Shown piece after piece: positions 27,503 through 36,215 of a DNA stretch of 64,000 nt (its first letter is position 1; every line of letters starts with the position of its first letter). The notes beneath the pieces are model-generated. The model did no database searches. It was not told where the DNA came from and saw nothing but the letters and a program-made list of their open reading frames with translations. The DNA is from Streptomyces sp. 378 (GTDB lineage Bacteria > Actinomycetota > Actinomycetes > Streptomycetales > Streptomycetaceae): NCBI RefSeq assembly GCF_030124145.1, contig NZ_JASKMS010000007.1, positions 124,001 to 188,000 of the forward strand. Reading direction: 5' to 3'. The translations under genes and the position numbers were made by a program.

Positions 27503-28087
27503 GTGACCACCCCCGTTGTCTCCCTCGCCTACCACTCCGGCTACGGCCACACCGTCGTGATCGCCGAGGCCGTCCGCGCCGGTGCCGTCGAGGCCGGTGC
27601 CGAGGTCCATCTGATCAAGGTCGACGAGATCACCGAGGAACAGTGGGCGATCCTCGACCGCTCGGACGTCATCGTGTTCGGATCGCCGACGTACATGGGC
27701 ACCGCGTCCGGTGCCTTCCACACCTTCGCGGAGGCCACCTCCAAGCGCTGGGCCACTCAGGCCTGGAAGGACAAGCTGGCCGCGGGCTTCACCAACTCCG
27801 CGTCCAAGAGCGGCGACAAGCTGCACACCCTGCAGTACTTCCAGATCCTCGCCGCGCAGCTCGGCATGCACTGGGTCAGCCTCGGGCTGCTCCCGGGCTG
27901 GAACAGCAGCACCGGCTCCGAGCACGACCTGAACCGTCTCGGCGTCTTCCTGGGCGCAGCCGCTCAGACCAACGCCGACGAGGGCCCGGAGGCCGTCCAC
28001 AAGGCCGACATCGCCACCGCCGAGCACCTGGGCCGCCGCGTGGCGGAGACGGCCGGCGTCTTCCTCAAGGGCCTGGCCGCCGCCTGA
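27503..28087 (+). CDS. flavodoxin-like NAD(P)H:quinone oxidoreductase (WrbA-like)
   Basis: A 194-residue flavoprotein of the WrbA/flavodoxin family, which reduces quinones by two electrons. The FMN phosphate loop is AYHSGYGHTVVIAEAV near residue 10, FGSPTYMGTASGAFHTFAE is the second FMN loop, and LAAGFTNSASKSGDKLHTL is the third. The GTG at 27503 follows an AGGAG site. It is divergent from the HxlR regulator and shares its operator; a role in electrophile or quinone stress is the likely reading. Confidence 0.9.
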   Translation: MTTPVVSLAYHSGYGHTVVIAEAVRAGAVEAGAEVHLIKVDEITEEQWAILDRSDVIVFGSPTYMGTASGAFHTFAEATSKRWATQAWKDKLAAGFTNSASKSGDKLHTLQYFQILAAQLGMHWVSLGLLPGWNSSTGSEHDLNRLGVFLGAAAQTNADEGPEAVHKADIATAEHLGRRVAETAGVFLKGLAAA

Positions 28088-28102
28088 GCGTCGTCGCGGG
28101 AC

Positions 28103-29230
28103 CTAGTAGCCGAAGTTCTGGGTCCACCAGGGGCCGCCCGAGCCGAGCTCGACTCCGACGCCCAGCGTCTTGAAGTCGCAGTTCAGTATGTTCGCGCGGT
28201 GGCCGGGGCTGTTCATCCAGGCGTCCATCACGGCCGCGGCGTCGGCCTGGCCGCGGGCGATGTTCTCACCGCCCAGGTTGGATATCCCGGCCTTCCCGGC
28301 CCGGTCCCAGGGCGTGCGCCCGTCCGGGTCGGTGTGGTCGAAGAAGCCCCGCGCGGCCATGTCCTCGCTGTAGCTCTGGGCCAGGTCGGTCAGGGCGCTG
28401 TTGGCGGCGACCGGGCTGCAGCCGACCTTGGCCCGCTCCTCGTTCACCAGGCTGAGGACCTGGGCCGCGGCGGCGGATTCGCCGGACAGGGCGGCGGAAG
28501 CGCTGGGCTTCCTCGGCGCCTTCGTGGCCGTGCGCGAGGGGGTGTCGTCCGGCTTCTCGCTCGGGGTGGCCGCCGGCTTCTTCTTCTCCGGAGTCTTCTC
28601 CCGCGACTTCTCCGGCTTCTCCGGCGTCTTCGTCGGCGCGGCCGACGACTTGGATGAGGACGGCGACGGCGAGCCGGACCGCTCGGCGTTCCGGCTGGTC
28701 GACGCCTCGTCGCGGCTTTCCGCGCTGCCGGAGGTGCCGCCCTGCTCGATCGGGGTGTTCGTCGGCGTGTCCCCGGCCTGCACCTTGTCGGCCCCGCTGT
28801 TGCCGCCGAGCTGGTAGTTCTCGAGGCCGGGCACGGCGCCCGTGGCGACCGCGACCGTGCCGAGGGCGACGGCGGCGGAGACACCGAGCAGTCCGGTGCG
28901 CACGGGCCGGGCGGTCTTCTTGGGGCGGCGGTGCGAACCCGCGCGCCGGGCGCCGCCGTCGGGCGCGAAGCCGTCGCTCGCGAACACGGCCGTGTCCTCG
29001 TGGCGGTCATCCGCGGCGGCCGCCTCCGCCCCGAACAGGTAGGCCTCGCTCCTCGCGTGGCTGTGGGCGTACGCCTCCGGGTTCAGATAGGGCGCGATGC
29101 CCATCGTCGGGGCGTCGTCCGTGCCGGAGTACAGCGGATCCTGGCCCTCCGCGAAGCCGTCGGCGTGGGTGGTTCCCGTGGCGCGGCCCGTGGCGGCGCG
29201 GCCGGCGTCGGAGCGTCGGTGGCGTCCCAT
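28103..29230 (-). CDS. membrane-anchored CAP (SCP/PR1)-domain protein
   Basis: A 375-residue protein. Residues 1-105 are cytoplasmic-looking, residues about 111-135 are a membrane segment (VRTGLLGVSAAVALGTVAVATG), residues 140-250 are a Ser/Thr/Pro/Lys-rich disordered stalk, and residues 255-375 are a CAP domain (VLSLVNEERAKVGCSPV, HTDPDGRTPWDRAGKAG, GENIARG, AWMNSPGHRANIL). The family includes secreted proteins of varied function; no enzyme activity can be assigned. It is divergent from acylphosphatase. Confidence 0.88.
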   Translation of the reverse strand: MGRHRRSDAGRAATGRATGTTHADGFAEGQDPLYSGTDDAPTMGIAPYLNPEAYAHSHARSEAYLFGAEAAAADDRHEDTAVFASDGFAPDGGARRAGSHRRPKKTARPVRTGLLGVSAAVALGTVAVATGAVPGLENYQLGGNSGADKVQAGDTPTNTPIEQGGTSGSAESRDEASTSRNAERSGSPSPSSSKSSAAPTKTPEKPEKSREKTPEKKKPAATPSEKPDDTPSRTATKAPRKPSASAALSGESAAAAQVLSLVNEERAKVGCSPVAANSALTDLAQSYSEDMAARGFFDHTDPDGRTPWDRAGKAGISNLGGENIARGQADAAAVMDAWMNSPGHRANILNCDFKTLGVGVELGSGGPWWTQNFGY

Positions 29231-29280
29231 GTCCTGGCCTTCCTCGTCCTGGCGGTCGACTCGTCCTCGAGATCAACACC

Positions 29281-29304
29281 AAACTCACTCGATCGTGTGA
29301 GTTT
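29281..29304. promoter_or_regulatory. perfect inverted repeat between CAP and acylphosphatase genes
   Basis: AAACTCAC (29281-29288) and GTGAGTTT (29297-29304) flank 8 bases TCGATCGT, which are themselves nearly palindromic. The site is 51 bases upstream of the CAP gene and 88 upstream of acylphosphatase. The binding protein is unknown. Confidence 0.5.
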
Positions 29305-29391
29305 CATATGAGATTCGTTGAGGGGGGACGGTACCGCATGGCGCAAGGGGAGGAAGTGCCCGGAGGGAGAATGGGCGGTTAGGTTGCAGTC

Positions 29392-29673
29392 ATGAGCGAG
29401 GATGTGCGATTGGTCGCCTGGGTACGCGGACGTGTCCAAGGTGTGGGTTTCCGCTGGTTCACGCGGGCCAAGGCGTTGGAGATCGGCGGCCTGAGTGGTT
29501 TTGCTCTCAATTTGGGCGACGGACGGGTCCAGGTGGTCGCCGAGGGCGGGCGCGAGGGCTGTGAAGGGCTGCTGGAGTGGCTCCGGAGTGACGACACGCC
29601 CGGCCGCGTGGACGGCGTCACCGAGATCTGGGACACACCTCGCGGCGGTTATGACGGCTTCGCCATCCGGTGA
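29392..29673 (+). CDS. acyP: acylphosphatase
   Basis: A 93-residue acylphosphatase, which hydrolyses acyl phosphates such as carbamoyl and acetyl phosphate. The signature [19 protein letters not shown] contains the catalytic Arg, and the catalytic Asn lies in [17 protein letters not shown]. The ATG at 29392 gives the normal family length. The next gene lies 377 bases downstream, beyond a structured intergenic segment. Confidence 0.95.
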   Translation: MSEDVRLVAWVRGRVQGVGFRWFTRAKALEIGGLSGFALNLGDGRVQVVAEGGREGCEGLLEWLRSDDTPGRVDGVTEIWDTPRGGYDGFAIR

Positions 29674-30050
29674 TCACCCGCAGCGGACGGTTGCCGAGAC
29701 CGCCCGTGAACGGCTCGCACACGACCGCCCCGGAGCGAAACTCCCTGGTGATTGCCAGAACCGCTTGCCTTGGCCCGCTCCACACGCAAGGATGATCGCC
29801 ACGCCCCGAGGGCCCCGCAGAAGCCGCAGTACGGCCGTTCCAGGCCGCACGCGCCCGGGTCGCCCCCAATACGGGGCGTGATCGTGTTGACCGTCAAACT
29901 TTTTGGTGAGACGCTGAAAGCCCCGCGCACCTTAGCTGTTTGGCATGGCTGAACGGCAGTACAACTCCAGGCCCTGCCAAGACCGCGGGTGCGAATCCCT
30001 CACGACCCACACCGCAGCGGTCGGTCACGCATTGTGGAGGACCATCCATC
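29674..30050 (+). other. intergenic region with structured segment and promoter-like patch
   Basis: A 377-base gap with no convincing reading frame. TTGACC near 29887 is followed by an A+T-richer stretch (AACTTTTTGG). From 29926 to 30022 several helices can form: CGCACC/GGTGCG (29926-29931 with 29988-29993), TTGGCA/TGCCAA (29940-29945 with 29975-29980), and an alternative GACCGC/GCGGTC (29981-29986 with 30017-30022). This looks like a leader RNA for the 67-residue gene; see findings. Confidence 0.4.
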
Positions 30051-30254
30051 ATGGCAAAGGCGCTTCTCGGTTACGTCGGCGGCTCCGACCCGCGACTCCT
30101 CGCCGAGATGCGACGGCTCCAGCAGCGCGTCCAGGACCTGGAATCCGAGCTCGGACGAATCCAGGCCGAGAACGAAGCGCTGACGGCTGCCGCTTCTCAC
30201 GACAGGATCATGGAGAGCGTTGACGCACACCAGGCGGAGCCTGCGCTCACCTGA
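30051..30254 (+). CDS. small coiled-coil hypothetical protein
   Basis: A 67-residue protein starting MAKALLGYVGGSDPRLLAEM, followed by a heptad pattern (MRRLQQRVQDLESELGRIQAENEAL) that reads as a short coiled coil. The ATG at 30051 is preferred to the frame opening at 29940; a GTGGAGG site lies about 12 bases before it. A perfect terminator follows at 30327-30351, so it is a separate transcription unit just upstream of smc. Function unknown. Confidence 0.75.
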   Translation: MAKALLGYVGGSDPRLLAEMRRLQQRVQDLESELGRIQAENEALTAAASHDRIMESVDAHQAEPALT

Positions 30255-30326
30255 TCACTGCATCGCTCCACAACAGCACAGCAGTGGTTGGGCCGCCCGT
30301 CACAACCGCCTAGTTGTCAGAAGTGC

Positions 30327-30351
30327 AAGGGACGCCCTGTCGGCGTCCCTT
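30327..30351 (+). terminator. Rho-independent terminator before smc
   Basis: Perfect 10-base repeat AAGGGACGCC / GGCGTCCCTT with a 5-base loop, followed by a pyrimidine run TCTTTCTTGC. It is one of the few hairpins in the window with a T-rich tail. Confidence 0.85.
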
Positions 30352-30466
30352 CTTTCTTGCCCCCGCATCCTTTTACCGTCTTCAACGTCTGATGTGCCCT
30401 GCGTGTTCAACGGCGAAACCGCGGGTTCATGGAGTGAGACCGACCCGGGCGGTAGAGTCCGGCGGC

Positions 30467-33400
30467 GTGCACCTCAAGGCCCTGACCCTCCGCGGGTTCA
30501 AGTCGTTCGCCTCTGCGACCACCCTCCGGTTCGAGCCGGGGATCACGTGCGTCGTCGGACCGAACGGCTCGGGCAAGTCCAACGTCGTCGACGCGCTCAG
30601 CTGGGTCATGGGCGAGCAGGGCGCCAAGTCGCTGCGCGGCGGCAAGATGGAGGACGTCATCTTCGCCGGCACCACCGGCCGCCCCCCGCTGGGCCGTGCC
30701 GAGGTGTCCCTGACCATCGACAACTCCGACGGGGCCCTGCCCATCGAGTACGCCGAGGTCACCATCACGCGGATCATGTTCCGCAACGGCGGCAGCGAGT
30801 ACCAGATCAACGGGGACACCTGCCGTCTCCTCGACATCCAGGAACTCCTCTCCGACTCCGGCATCGGCCGCGAGATGCACGTGATCGTCGGGCAGGGCCA
30901 GCTCGACTCCGTGCTGCACGCCGACCCCATGGGCCGCCGCGCCTTCATCGAGGAGGCCGCCGGGGTCCTCAAGCACCGCAAGCGCAAGGAGAAGGCGCTG
31001 CGGAAGCTGGACGCGATGCAGGCCAACCTCGCGCGTGTGCAGGACCTCACCGACGAACTCCGACGCCAGCTCAAGCCGCTCGGCCGCCAGGCCGCCGTCG
31101 CCCGCAGGGCCGCCGTCATCCAGGCCGACCTGCGCGACGCCCGCCTGCGCCTCCTCGCCGACGACCTCGTACGGCTCCGGGAAGCCCTGGACGCCGAGGT
31201 CGCCGACGAGGCCGCGCTGAAGGAGCGCAAGGAGTCCGCGGAGCAGGAGCTGCGCAAGGCGCTCCAGCGCGAGGCCCTGCTGGAGGACGAGGTCCGGCAG
31301 CTCACACCGCGCCTCCAGCGGGCCCAGCAGACCTGGTACGAGCTCTCCCAGCTCGCCGAACGGGTGCGCGGCACGATCTCGCTGGCCGACGCCCGGGTGA
31401 AGAGTGCCACCTCCGCGCCCCCCGAGGAGCGGCGCGGACGTGACCCCGAGGACATGGAGCGTGAGGCCGCTCGCATCCGTGAGCAGGAGGCCGAGCTGGA
31501 AGCGGCTCTGGAGGCGGCCGAACGCGCCCTGGAGGACACGGTCGCCCACCGCGCCGAGCTGGAACGCGCGCTCACCCAGGAGGAACGGCGTCTGAAGGAC
31601 GCCGCCCGTGCCATCGCCGACCGGCGCGAGGGGCTGGCCCGGCTCGGCGGCCAGGTCAACGCCGCCCGCTCGCGCGCGGCCTCCGCCCAGGCCGAGATCG
31701 AACGCCTGGCCGCCACGCGCGACGAGGCGCAGGAACGTGCCGTCGCCGCCCAGGAGGAGTACGAGGCACTCAAGGCCGAGGTCGACGGCCTCGACGCCGG
31801 CGACGCGGAGCTCGCCGAGCTGCACGAGGCGGCGAAGCAGCGCCTGGCCGAGGCGGAGGCCGCCCTCACGGCAGCGCGCGAGGACGCCACGGCGGCCGAA
31901 CGCAAGCGGGCCGCCACCCAGGCCCGTCACGAAACCCTGGCACTCGGTCTGCGCCGCAAGGACGGCACCGGGATACTGCTCGCGGCGAAGGACCGCCTCT
32001 CCGGCCTGCTCGGCCCGGCGGCGGAACTGCTCACGGTGACCCCGGGGCACGAGGTCGCCCTGGCCGCGGCGTTCGGGGCGGCGGCGGACGCCATCGCGGT
32101 GACGAGCCCGGCATCGGCGGCGGACGCGATCAGACTCCTGCGCAAACAGGACGGAGGCCGGGCGGCACTGCTCCTGGCGGGAGACGCTCACCCCGGAGGT
32201 GCGGCGGACCCCGACGGGCCCGCGGACGCCGGCCACCTCTTCGCCGCGGAACTGGTCCGCGGCCCTTCCGACCTCATGCCGGCCGTCCGCCGCCTCCTGC
32301 ACGGCATCGTCGTCGTCGGCACCCTCGAAGACGCCGAAGACCTCGTCTACGCCCATCCAGGCCTCACCGCCGTCACCGCCGAGGGCGACCTCCTGGGCGC
32401 GCACTTCGCCCACGGCGGCTCGGCCGGCGCCCCCAGCCTCCTGGAGGTCCAGGCCTCCGTCGACGAGGCCGCCGCCGAGCTCGAAGAGCTGGCGGTCCGC
32501 TGCGAGGAGCTCACCGAGGCCCAGCACACGGCCGTCGAGCGGCGCGCGGAGTGTGCGGCGCGGGTCGAGGAACTGGGGGAGCGGCGCCGGGCCGCCGACC
32601 GGGAGAAGTCGTCCGTTGCCCAGCAGCTCGGCCGGCTCGCCGGACAGGCGCGCGGAGCGGCGGGAGAGGCCGAGCGGTCCGCCGCCGCCGCGGCCCGGGC
32701 GCAGGAGGCCCTCGACAGGGCGCTCCAGGAGGTGGAGGAACTCGCCGAGCGGCTCGCCGTCGCCGAGGAGATGCCGATCGAGGAGGAGCCCGACACCTCC
32801 GCACGGGACCGGCTCGCGGCCGATGGTGCCAACGCCCGCCAGACCGAGATGGAGGCACGCCTCCAGGTCCGTACGCACGAGGAACGTGTCAAGGGCCTGG
32901 CGGGCCGGGCCGACTCCCTGGACCGGGCCGCCCGTGCGGAGCGCGAGGCACGCGCGCGTGCCGAGCAGCGGCGGGCCCGGCTGCGGCACGAGGCGGCCGT
33001 CGCCGAGGCCGTCGGCTCGGGCGCCCGGCAGCTGCTCGCGCACATCGAGGTCTCCCTGGCCCGGGCCGACGAGGAGCGCACCGCCGCCGAGGCGGCCAAG
33101 GCCCGCCGGGAGCAGGAACTCGTCCGCGCCCGCACGGAGGGACGCGACCTCAAGGCCGAGCTCGACAAGTTGACGGATTCGGTCCACCGCGGCGAGGTAC
33201 TCGGCGCCGAGAAGCGGCTGCGCATCGAGCAGCTGGAGACCAAGGCGCTGGAGGAGCTGGGTGTCGAACCGGCCGGACTGGTGGCGGAGTACGGGCCGCG
33301 CCAGCTCGTGCCGCCCTCGCCCCCCGCCGAGGGCGAGGAGCTGCCGGAGGACCCGGAGCACCCGCGCAACCGCCCCCGGCCGTATCTGCGGGCCGAGCAG

Positions 33401-34033
33401 GAGAAGCGTCTCAAGGCCGCCGAGCGGGCCTACCAGCAGCTCGGCAAGGTGAATCCGCTCGCCCTGGAGGAGTTCGCGGCGCTGGAGGAACGCCACCAGT
33501 TCCTCAGCGAGCAGCTCGAGGACCTGAAGAAGACGCGAGCGGACCTCCTGCAGGTGGTGAAAGAGGTCGACGAGCGTGTCGAGCAGGTCTTCACCGAGGC
33601 CTACCGCGACACGGCCCGGGAGTTCGAGGGCGTCTTCAGCCGGCTGTTCCCCGGTGGTGAGGGGCGGCTGGTGCTGACCGACCCCGGCAACATGCTCACC
33701 ACGGGCGTGGACGTCGAGGCGCGGCCGCCGGGCAAGAAGGTCAAGCGGCTGTCCCTGCTCTCGGGCGGGGAGCGGTCGCTGACGGCGGTGGCGATGCTCG
33801 TGTCGATCTTCAAGGCGCGGCCCAGCCCGTTCTACGTCATGGACGAGGTCGAGGCCGCCCTCGACGACACCAACCTCCAGCGGCTCATCCGGATCATGCA
33901 GGAGCTCCAGGAAGCCTCCCAGCTGATCGTGATCACCCACCAGAAGCGCACGATGGAGGTCGCCGACGCGCTCTACGGCGTCTCCATGCAGGGCGACGGT
34001 GTGTCGAAGGTCATCAGCCAGCGCCTGCGCTAG
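30467..34033 (+). CDS. smc: chromosome partition protein SMC
   Basis: SMC is the ATPase of the bacterial condensin complex with ScpA and ScpB, compacting and separating chromosomes. The 1188-residue protein starts with GTG at 30467 (VHLKALTLRGFKSF). Walker A is GPNGSGKSN near residue 32, two long coiled coils flank a glycine-rich hinge (about residues 515-650, LGLRRKDGTGILLAAKDRL onward), and the C-terminal head has LLSGGERSLTAVAML (signature) and FYVMDEVEAALDD (Walker B). Upstream frame extension lacks similarity. scpAB are not nearby. Confidence 0.97.
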   Translation: MHLKALTLRGFKSFASATTLRFEPGITCVVGPNGSGKSNVVDALSWVMGEQGAKSLRGGKMEDVIFAGTTGRPPLGRAEVSLTIDNSDGALPIEYAEVTITRIMFRNGGSEYQINGDTCRLLDIQELLSDSGIGREMHVIVGQGQLDSVLHADPMGRRAFIEEAAGVLKHRKRKEKALRKLDAMQANLARVQDLTDELRRQLKPLGRQAAVARRAAVIQADLRDARLRLLADDLVRLREALDAEVADEAALKERKESAEQELRKALQREALLEDEVRQLTPRLQRAQQTWYELSQLAERVRGTISLADARVKSATSAPPEERRGRDPEDMEREAARIREQEAELEAALEAAERALEDTVAHRAELERALTQEERRLKDAARAIADRREGLARLGGQVNAARSRAASAQAEIERLAATRDEAQERAVAAQEEYEALKAEVDGLDAGDAELAELHEAAKQRLAEAEAALTAAREDATAAERKRAATQARHETLALGLRRKDGTGILLAAKDRLSGLLGPAAELLTVTPGHEVALAAAFGAAADAIAVTSPASAADAIRLLRKQDGGRAALLLAGDAHPGGAADPDGPADAGHLFAAELVRGPSDLMPAVRRLLHGIVVVGTLEDAEDLVYAHPGLTAVTAEGDLLGAHFAHGGSAGAPSLLEVQASVDEAAAELEELAVRCEELTEAQHTAVERRAECAARVEELGERRRAADREKSSVAQQLGRLAGQARGAAGEAERSAAAAARAQEALDRALQEVEELAERLAVAEEMPIEEEPDTSARDRLAADGANARQTEMEARLQVRTHEERVKGLAGRADSLDRAARAEREARARAEQRRARLRHEAAVAEAVGSGARQLLAHIEVSLARADEERTAAEAAKARREQELVRARTEGRDLKAELDKLTDSVHRGEVLGAEKRLRIEQLETKALEELGVEPAGLVAEYGPRQLVPPSPPAEGEELPEDPEHPRNRPRPYLRAEQEKRLKAAERAYQQLGKVNPLALEEFAALEERHQFLSEQLEDLKKTRADLLQVVKEVDERVEQVFTEAYRDTAREFEGVFSRLFPGGEGRLVLTDPGNMLTTGVDVEARPPGKKVKRLSLLSGGERSLTAVAMLVSIFKARPSPFYVMDEVEAALDDTNLQRLIRIMQELQEASQLIVITHQKRTMEVADALYGVSMQGDGVSKVISQRLR

Positions 34034-34135
34034 ATGTGTGGGCCGTACACCTGTCTCACCTGCGGCTCCGCGGTGGCTTCATTTCTTGAACACATACCTG
34101 ACACACTCTTGCGCCTTTTTCACAGAGATCGACTA

Positions 34136-34199
34136 TTGACTTCGAAACTTGAAGGCATAGTCTCGGCAACGTTCCTTTTACCTTCAGGTACCTTCAGGT
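34136..34199 (+). promoter_or_regulatory. candidate promoter and tandem repeat upstream of the sugar permease
   Basis: TTGACT (34136-34141) with a TAGTCT/CATAGT hexamer 16-17 bases later, then a direct repeat of ACCTTCAGGT (34180-34189 and 34190-34199), 57 bases before the start codon. The direct repeat could be a regulator site. Confidence 0.45.
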
Positions 34200-34255
34200 G
34201 GCACCTCGAAGGGCTGATCCCCTCCGGCAGCGTTGCCGGTGGCCGAGGAGTACAC

Positions 34256-35674
34256 GTGACCAGCACAGCGCAGGCATCCAAGTCAGGAGCCGGGACGGCT
34301 CACCCCGATCATCTCGGGCACGTCATCTTCATCGCCGCGGCGGCCGCCATGGGTGGTTTCCTCTTCGGCTACGACAGCTCCGTGATCAACGGTGCCGTCG
34401 AGGCCATCCGCGACCGTTACGACGTCGGCTCAGCAGCCCTGGCCCAGGTCATCGCCATCGCTCTCATCGGCTGCGCCATCGGCGCCGCCACCGCCGGCCG
34501 CATAGCCGACCGCATCGGCCGTATCCGGTGCATGCAGATCGCCGCGGTCCTCTTCACCGTCAGCGCCGTCGGCTCCGCGCTGCCCTTCGCGCTGTGGGAC
34601 CTCGCCTTCTGGCGCGTCGTCGGCGGCTTCGCCATCGGCATGGCCTCCGTGATCGGCCCGGCCTACATCGCCGAGGTCGCCCCGCCCGCCTACCGCGGCC
34701 GGCTCGGCTCCTTCCAGCAGGCCGCGATCGTCATCGGCATCGCCGTCTCGCAGCTGGTCAACTGGGGTCTGCTGCACGCCGCCGACGGTGACCAGCGCGG
34801 CAAGCTGATGGGCTTGGAGGCCTGGCAGGTCATGCTCGGCGTCATGGTCGTCCCGGCCGTCCTCTACGGGCTGCTCTCCTTCGCCATCCCCGAGTCCCCG
34901 CGCTTCCTGATCTCCGTCGGCAAGCATGAGCGCGCCCGGGAGATCCTCGTCGAGGTCGAGGGCAAGGACGTGGACCTCGACGCCCGGGTCGCCGAGATCG
35001 AGGGCGCCATGAAGAGCGAGCACAGGTCGAGCTTCAAGGACCTGCTGGGCGGCAGCTTCTTCTTCAAGCCGATCGTCTGGATCGGTATCGGCCTGTCGGT
35101 CTTCCAGCAGTTCGTCGGCATCAACGTCGCCTTCTACTACTCCGCGACGCTGTGGCAGTCGGTGGGTGTCGACCCGACGGCCTCGTTCTTCTACTCCTTC
35201 ACGACGTCGATCATCAACATCCTCGGCACCGTCATCGCGATGATCTTCGTCGACCGCATCGGACGCAGGCCGCTCGCGATCGTCGGCTCGGTCGGCATGG
35301 TCGTCGGCCTCGCGCTGGAGGCCTGGGCGTTCTCGTACCACCTCGTCGACGGCAAGCTGCCGGCCGCGCAGGGCTGGATCGCCCTGATCGCCGCGCACAT
35401 CTTCGTCCTCTTCTTCGCCCTGTCCTGGGGTGTGGTCGTCTGGGTCATGCTCGGTGAGATGTTCCCGAACCGGATCCGTGCCGCCGCGCTGGGCGTGGCC
35501 GCCGCCGCCCAGTGGATCGCCAACTGGGCCATCACCGCGAGCTTCCCGTCACTGGCCGACTGGAACCTCTCCGCGACCTACGTGATCTACACCGCCTTCG
35601 CCGCGCTCTCGATCCCGTTCGTGCTGAAGTTCGTCAAGGAGACGAAGGGCAAGACCCTGGAGGAGATGGGCTGA
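34256..35674 (+). CDS. glcP: MFS sugar permease, glucose permease GlcP-like
   Basis: A 472-residue sugar-proton symporter of the major facilitator superfamily. It has about 12 membrane segments and the sugar-porter motifs GGFLFGYDSSVINGA, GRIADRIGRIRC (loop 2-3), PESPRFL, VDRIGRRPLA and the end KETKGKTLEEMG. The GTG at 34256 follows CGAGGAG by 5 bases. By synteny this is the glucose permease of streptomycetes, which lack a glucose PTS and depend on GlcP plus glucose kinase; the substrate assignment is an inference. Confidence 0.88.
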   Translation: MTSTAQASKSGAGTAHPDHLGHVIFIAAAAAMGGFLFGYDSSVINGAVEAIRDRYDVGSAALAQVIAIALIGCAIGAATAGRIADRIGRIRCMQIAAVLFTVSAVGSALPFALWDLAFWRVVGGFAIGMASVIGPAYIAEVAPPAYRGRLGSFQQAAIVIGIAVSQLVNWGLLHAADGDQRGKLMGLEAWQVMLGVMVVPAVLYGLLSFAIPESPRFLISVGKHERAREILVEVEGKDVDLDARVAEIEGAMKSEHRSSFKDLLGGSFFFKPIVWIGIGLSVFQQFVGINVAFYYSATLWQSVGVDPTASFFYSFTTSIINILGTVIAMIFVDRIGRRPLAIVGSVGMVVGLALEAWAFSYHLVDGKLPAAQGWIALIAAHIFVLFFALSWGVVVWVMLGEMFPNRIRAAALGVAAAAQWIANWAITASFPSLADWNLSATYVIYTAFAALSIPFVLKFVKETKGKTLEEMG

Positions 35675-35734
35675 CCCGTTCCCCCGACTCGGGGAGAAGG
35701 GCCAAGTCCCCGCTGCCCCTCTCCCCGTAACCCG

Positions 35735-35775
35735 CCACCGCCCCGGTTCGGCCACTGCCCGAGCCGGGGCGGTGG
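35735..35775. terminator. terminator between the permease and convergent gene
   Basis: CCACCGCCCCGG (35735-35746) and CCGGGGCGGTGG (35764-35775) are perfect repeats with extra CGG/CCG pairing inside. It separates the convergent permease gene and the minus-strand gene at 35785. Confidence 0.8.
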
Positions 35776-35784
35776 TCCGTCGGG

Positions 35785-36162
35785 TCACCAGACGAGGACG
35801 CCGCCCCCGATCACCCCGGCGTGCAGGGCGGCCACCTCCAGATTGCGCAGGCGACGCACCAGCCCCTCCCGGTGATCGTCGCGCCCCCGCGGGCGGCGTG
35901 TGGTCGCGGCGACGGCATCGAGGTGATCACGCAGCAGCGTCACCTCGCGCAGGAACTCCGCCACGTCCCCGGCCTCGACCTCCAGGTCGTGGTCGGCGAG
36001 CACCGGCAGGAACCGGGCCCCCAGCGCGCGCACCGGCGGCGATCCCCACACCGTTTCGCGCCAGGACTCGAACCCGGCCGAGTCGTCGCGCCCCTCGGGG
36101 ACGTCGAGTATCCGCCGTTGTCCGTCCGGTTCGCGCAGGAACACGTCGACCGAGAGACTCAC
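35785..36162 (-). CDS. conserved hypothetical protein
   Basis: A 125-residue soluble protein (MSLSVDVFLREPDGQRRILDVPEG) with a helical centre (VAEFLREVTLLRDHLDAVA) and a hydrophobic end (AALHAGVIGGGVLVW). There is no motif I recognise. It starts at ATG 36162, just after the luciferase-like gene's stop region on the same strand, so the two may be cotranscribed. Confidence 0.7.
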   Translation of the reverse strand: MSLSVDVFLREPDGQRRILDVPEGRDDSAGFESWRETVWGSPPVRALGARFLPVLADHDLEVEAGDVAEFLREVTLLRDHLDAVAATTRRPRGRDDHREGLVRRLRNLEVAALHAGVIGGGVLVW

Positions 36163-36215
36163 GGCGTCAGTGCATCACCGGAGCATCCGGGCCGGCCACC
36201 GGATATCCGTGGGCG

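Noticed and set aside
29931..30012. Possible tRNA gene (D-arm-like TAGCTGTTTGGC, T-arm-like GGGTGCGAATCCC)
   Set aside because: The 3' ACGACCC has no pairing partner at the expected 5' end, the T-stem has a mismatch, the T-loop has G in place of T55, and no anticodon stem forms. Kept only as a structured segment.
30407..33940. Long antisense frame over smc
   Set aside because: Composition (Leu/Gly/Val-rich) mirrors smc codon bias, with no start signals or motifs.
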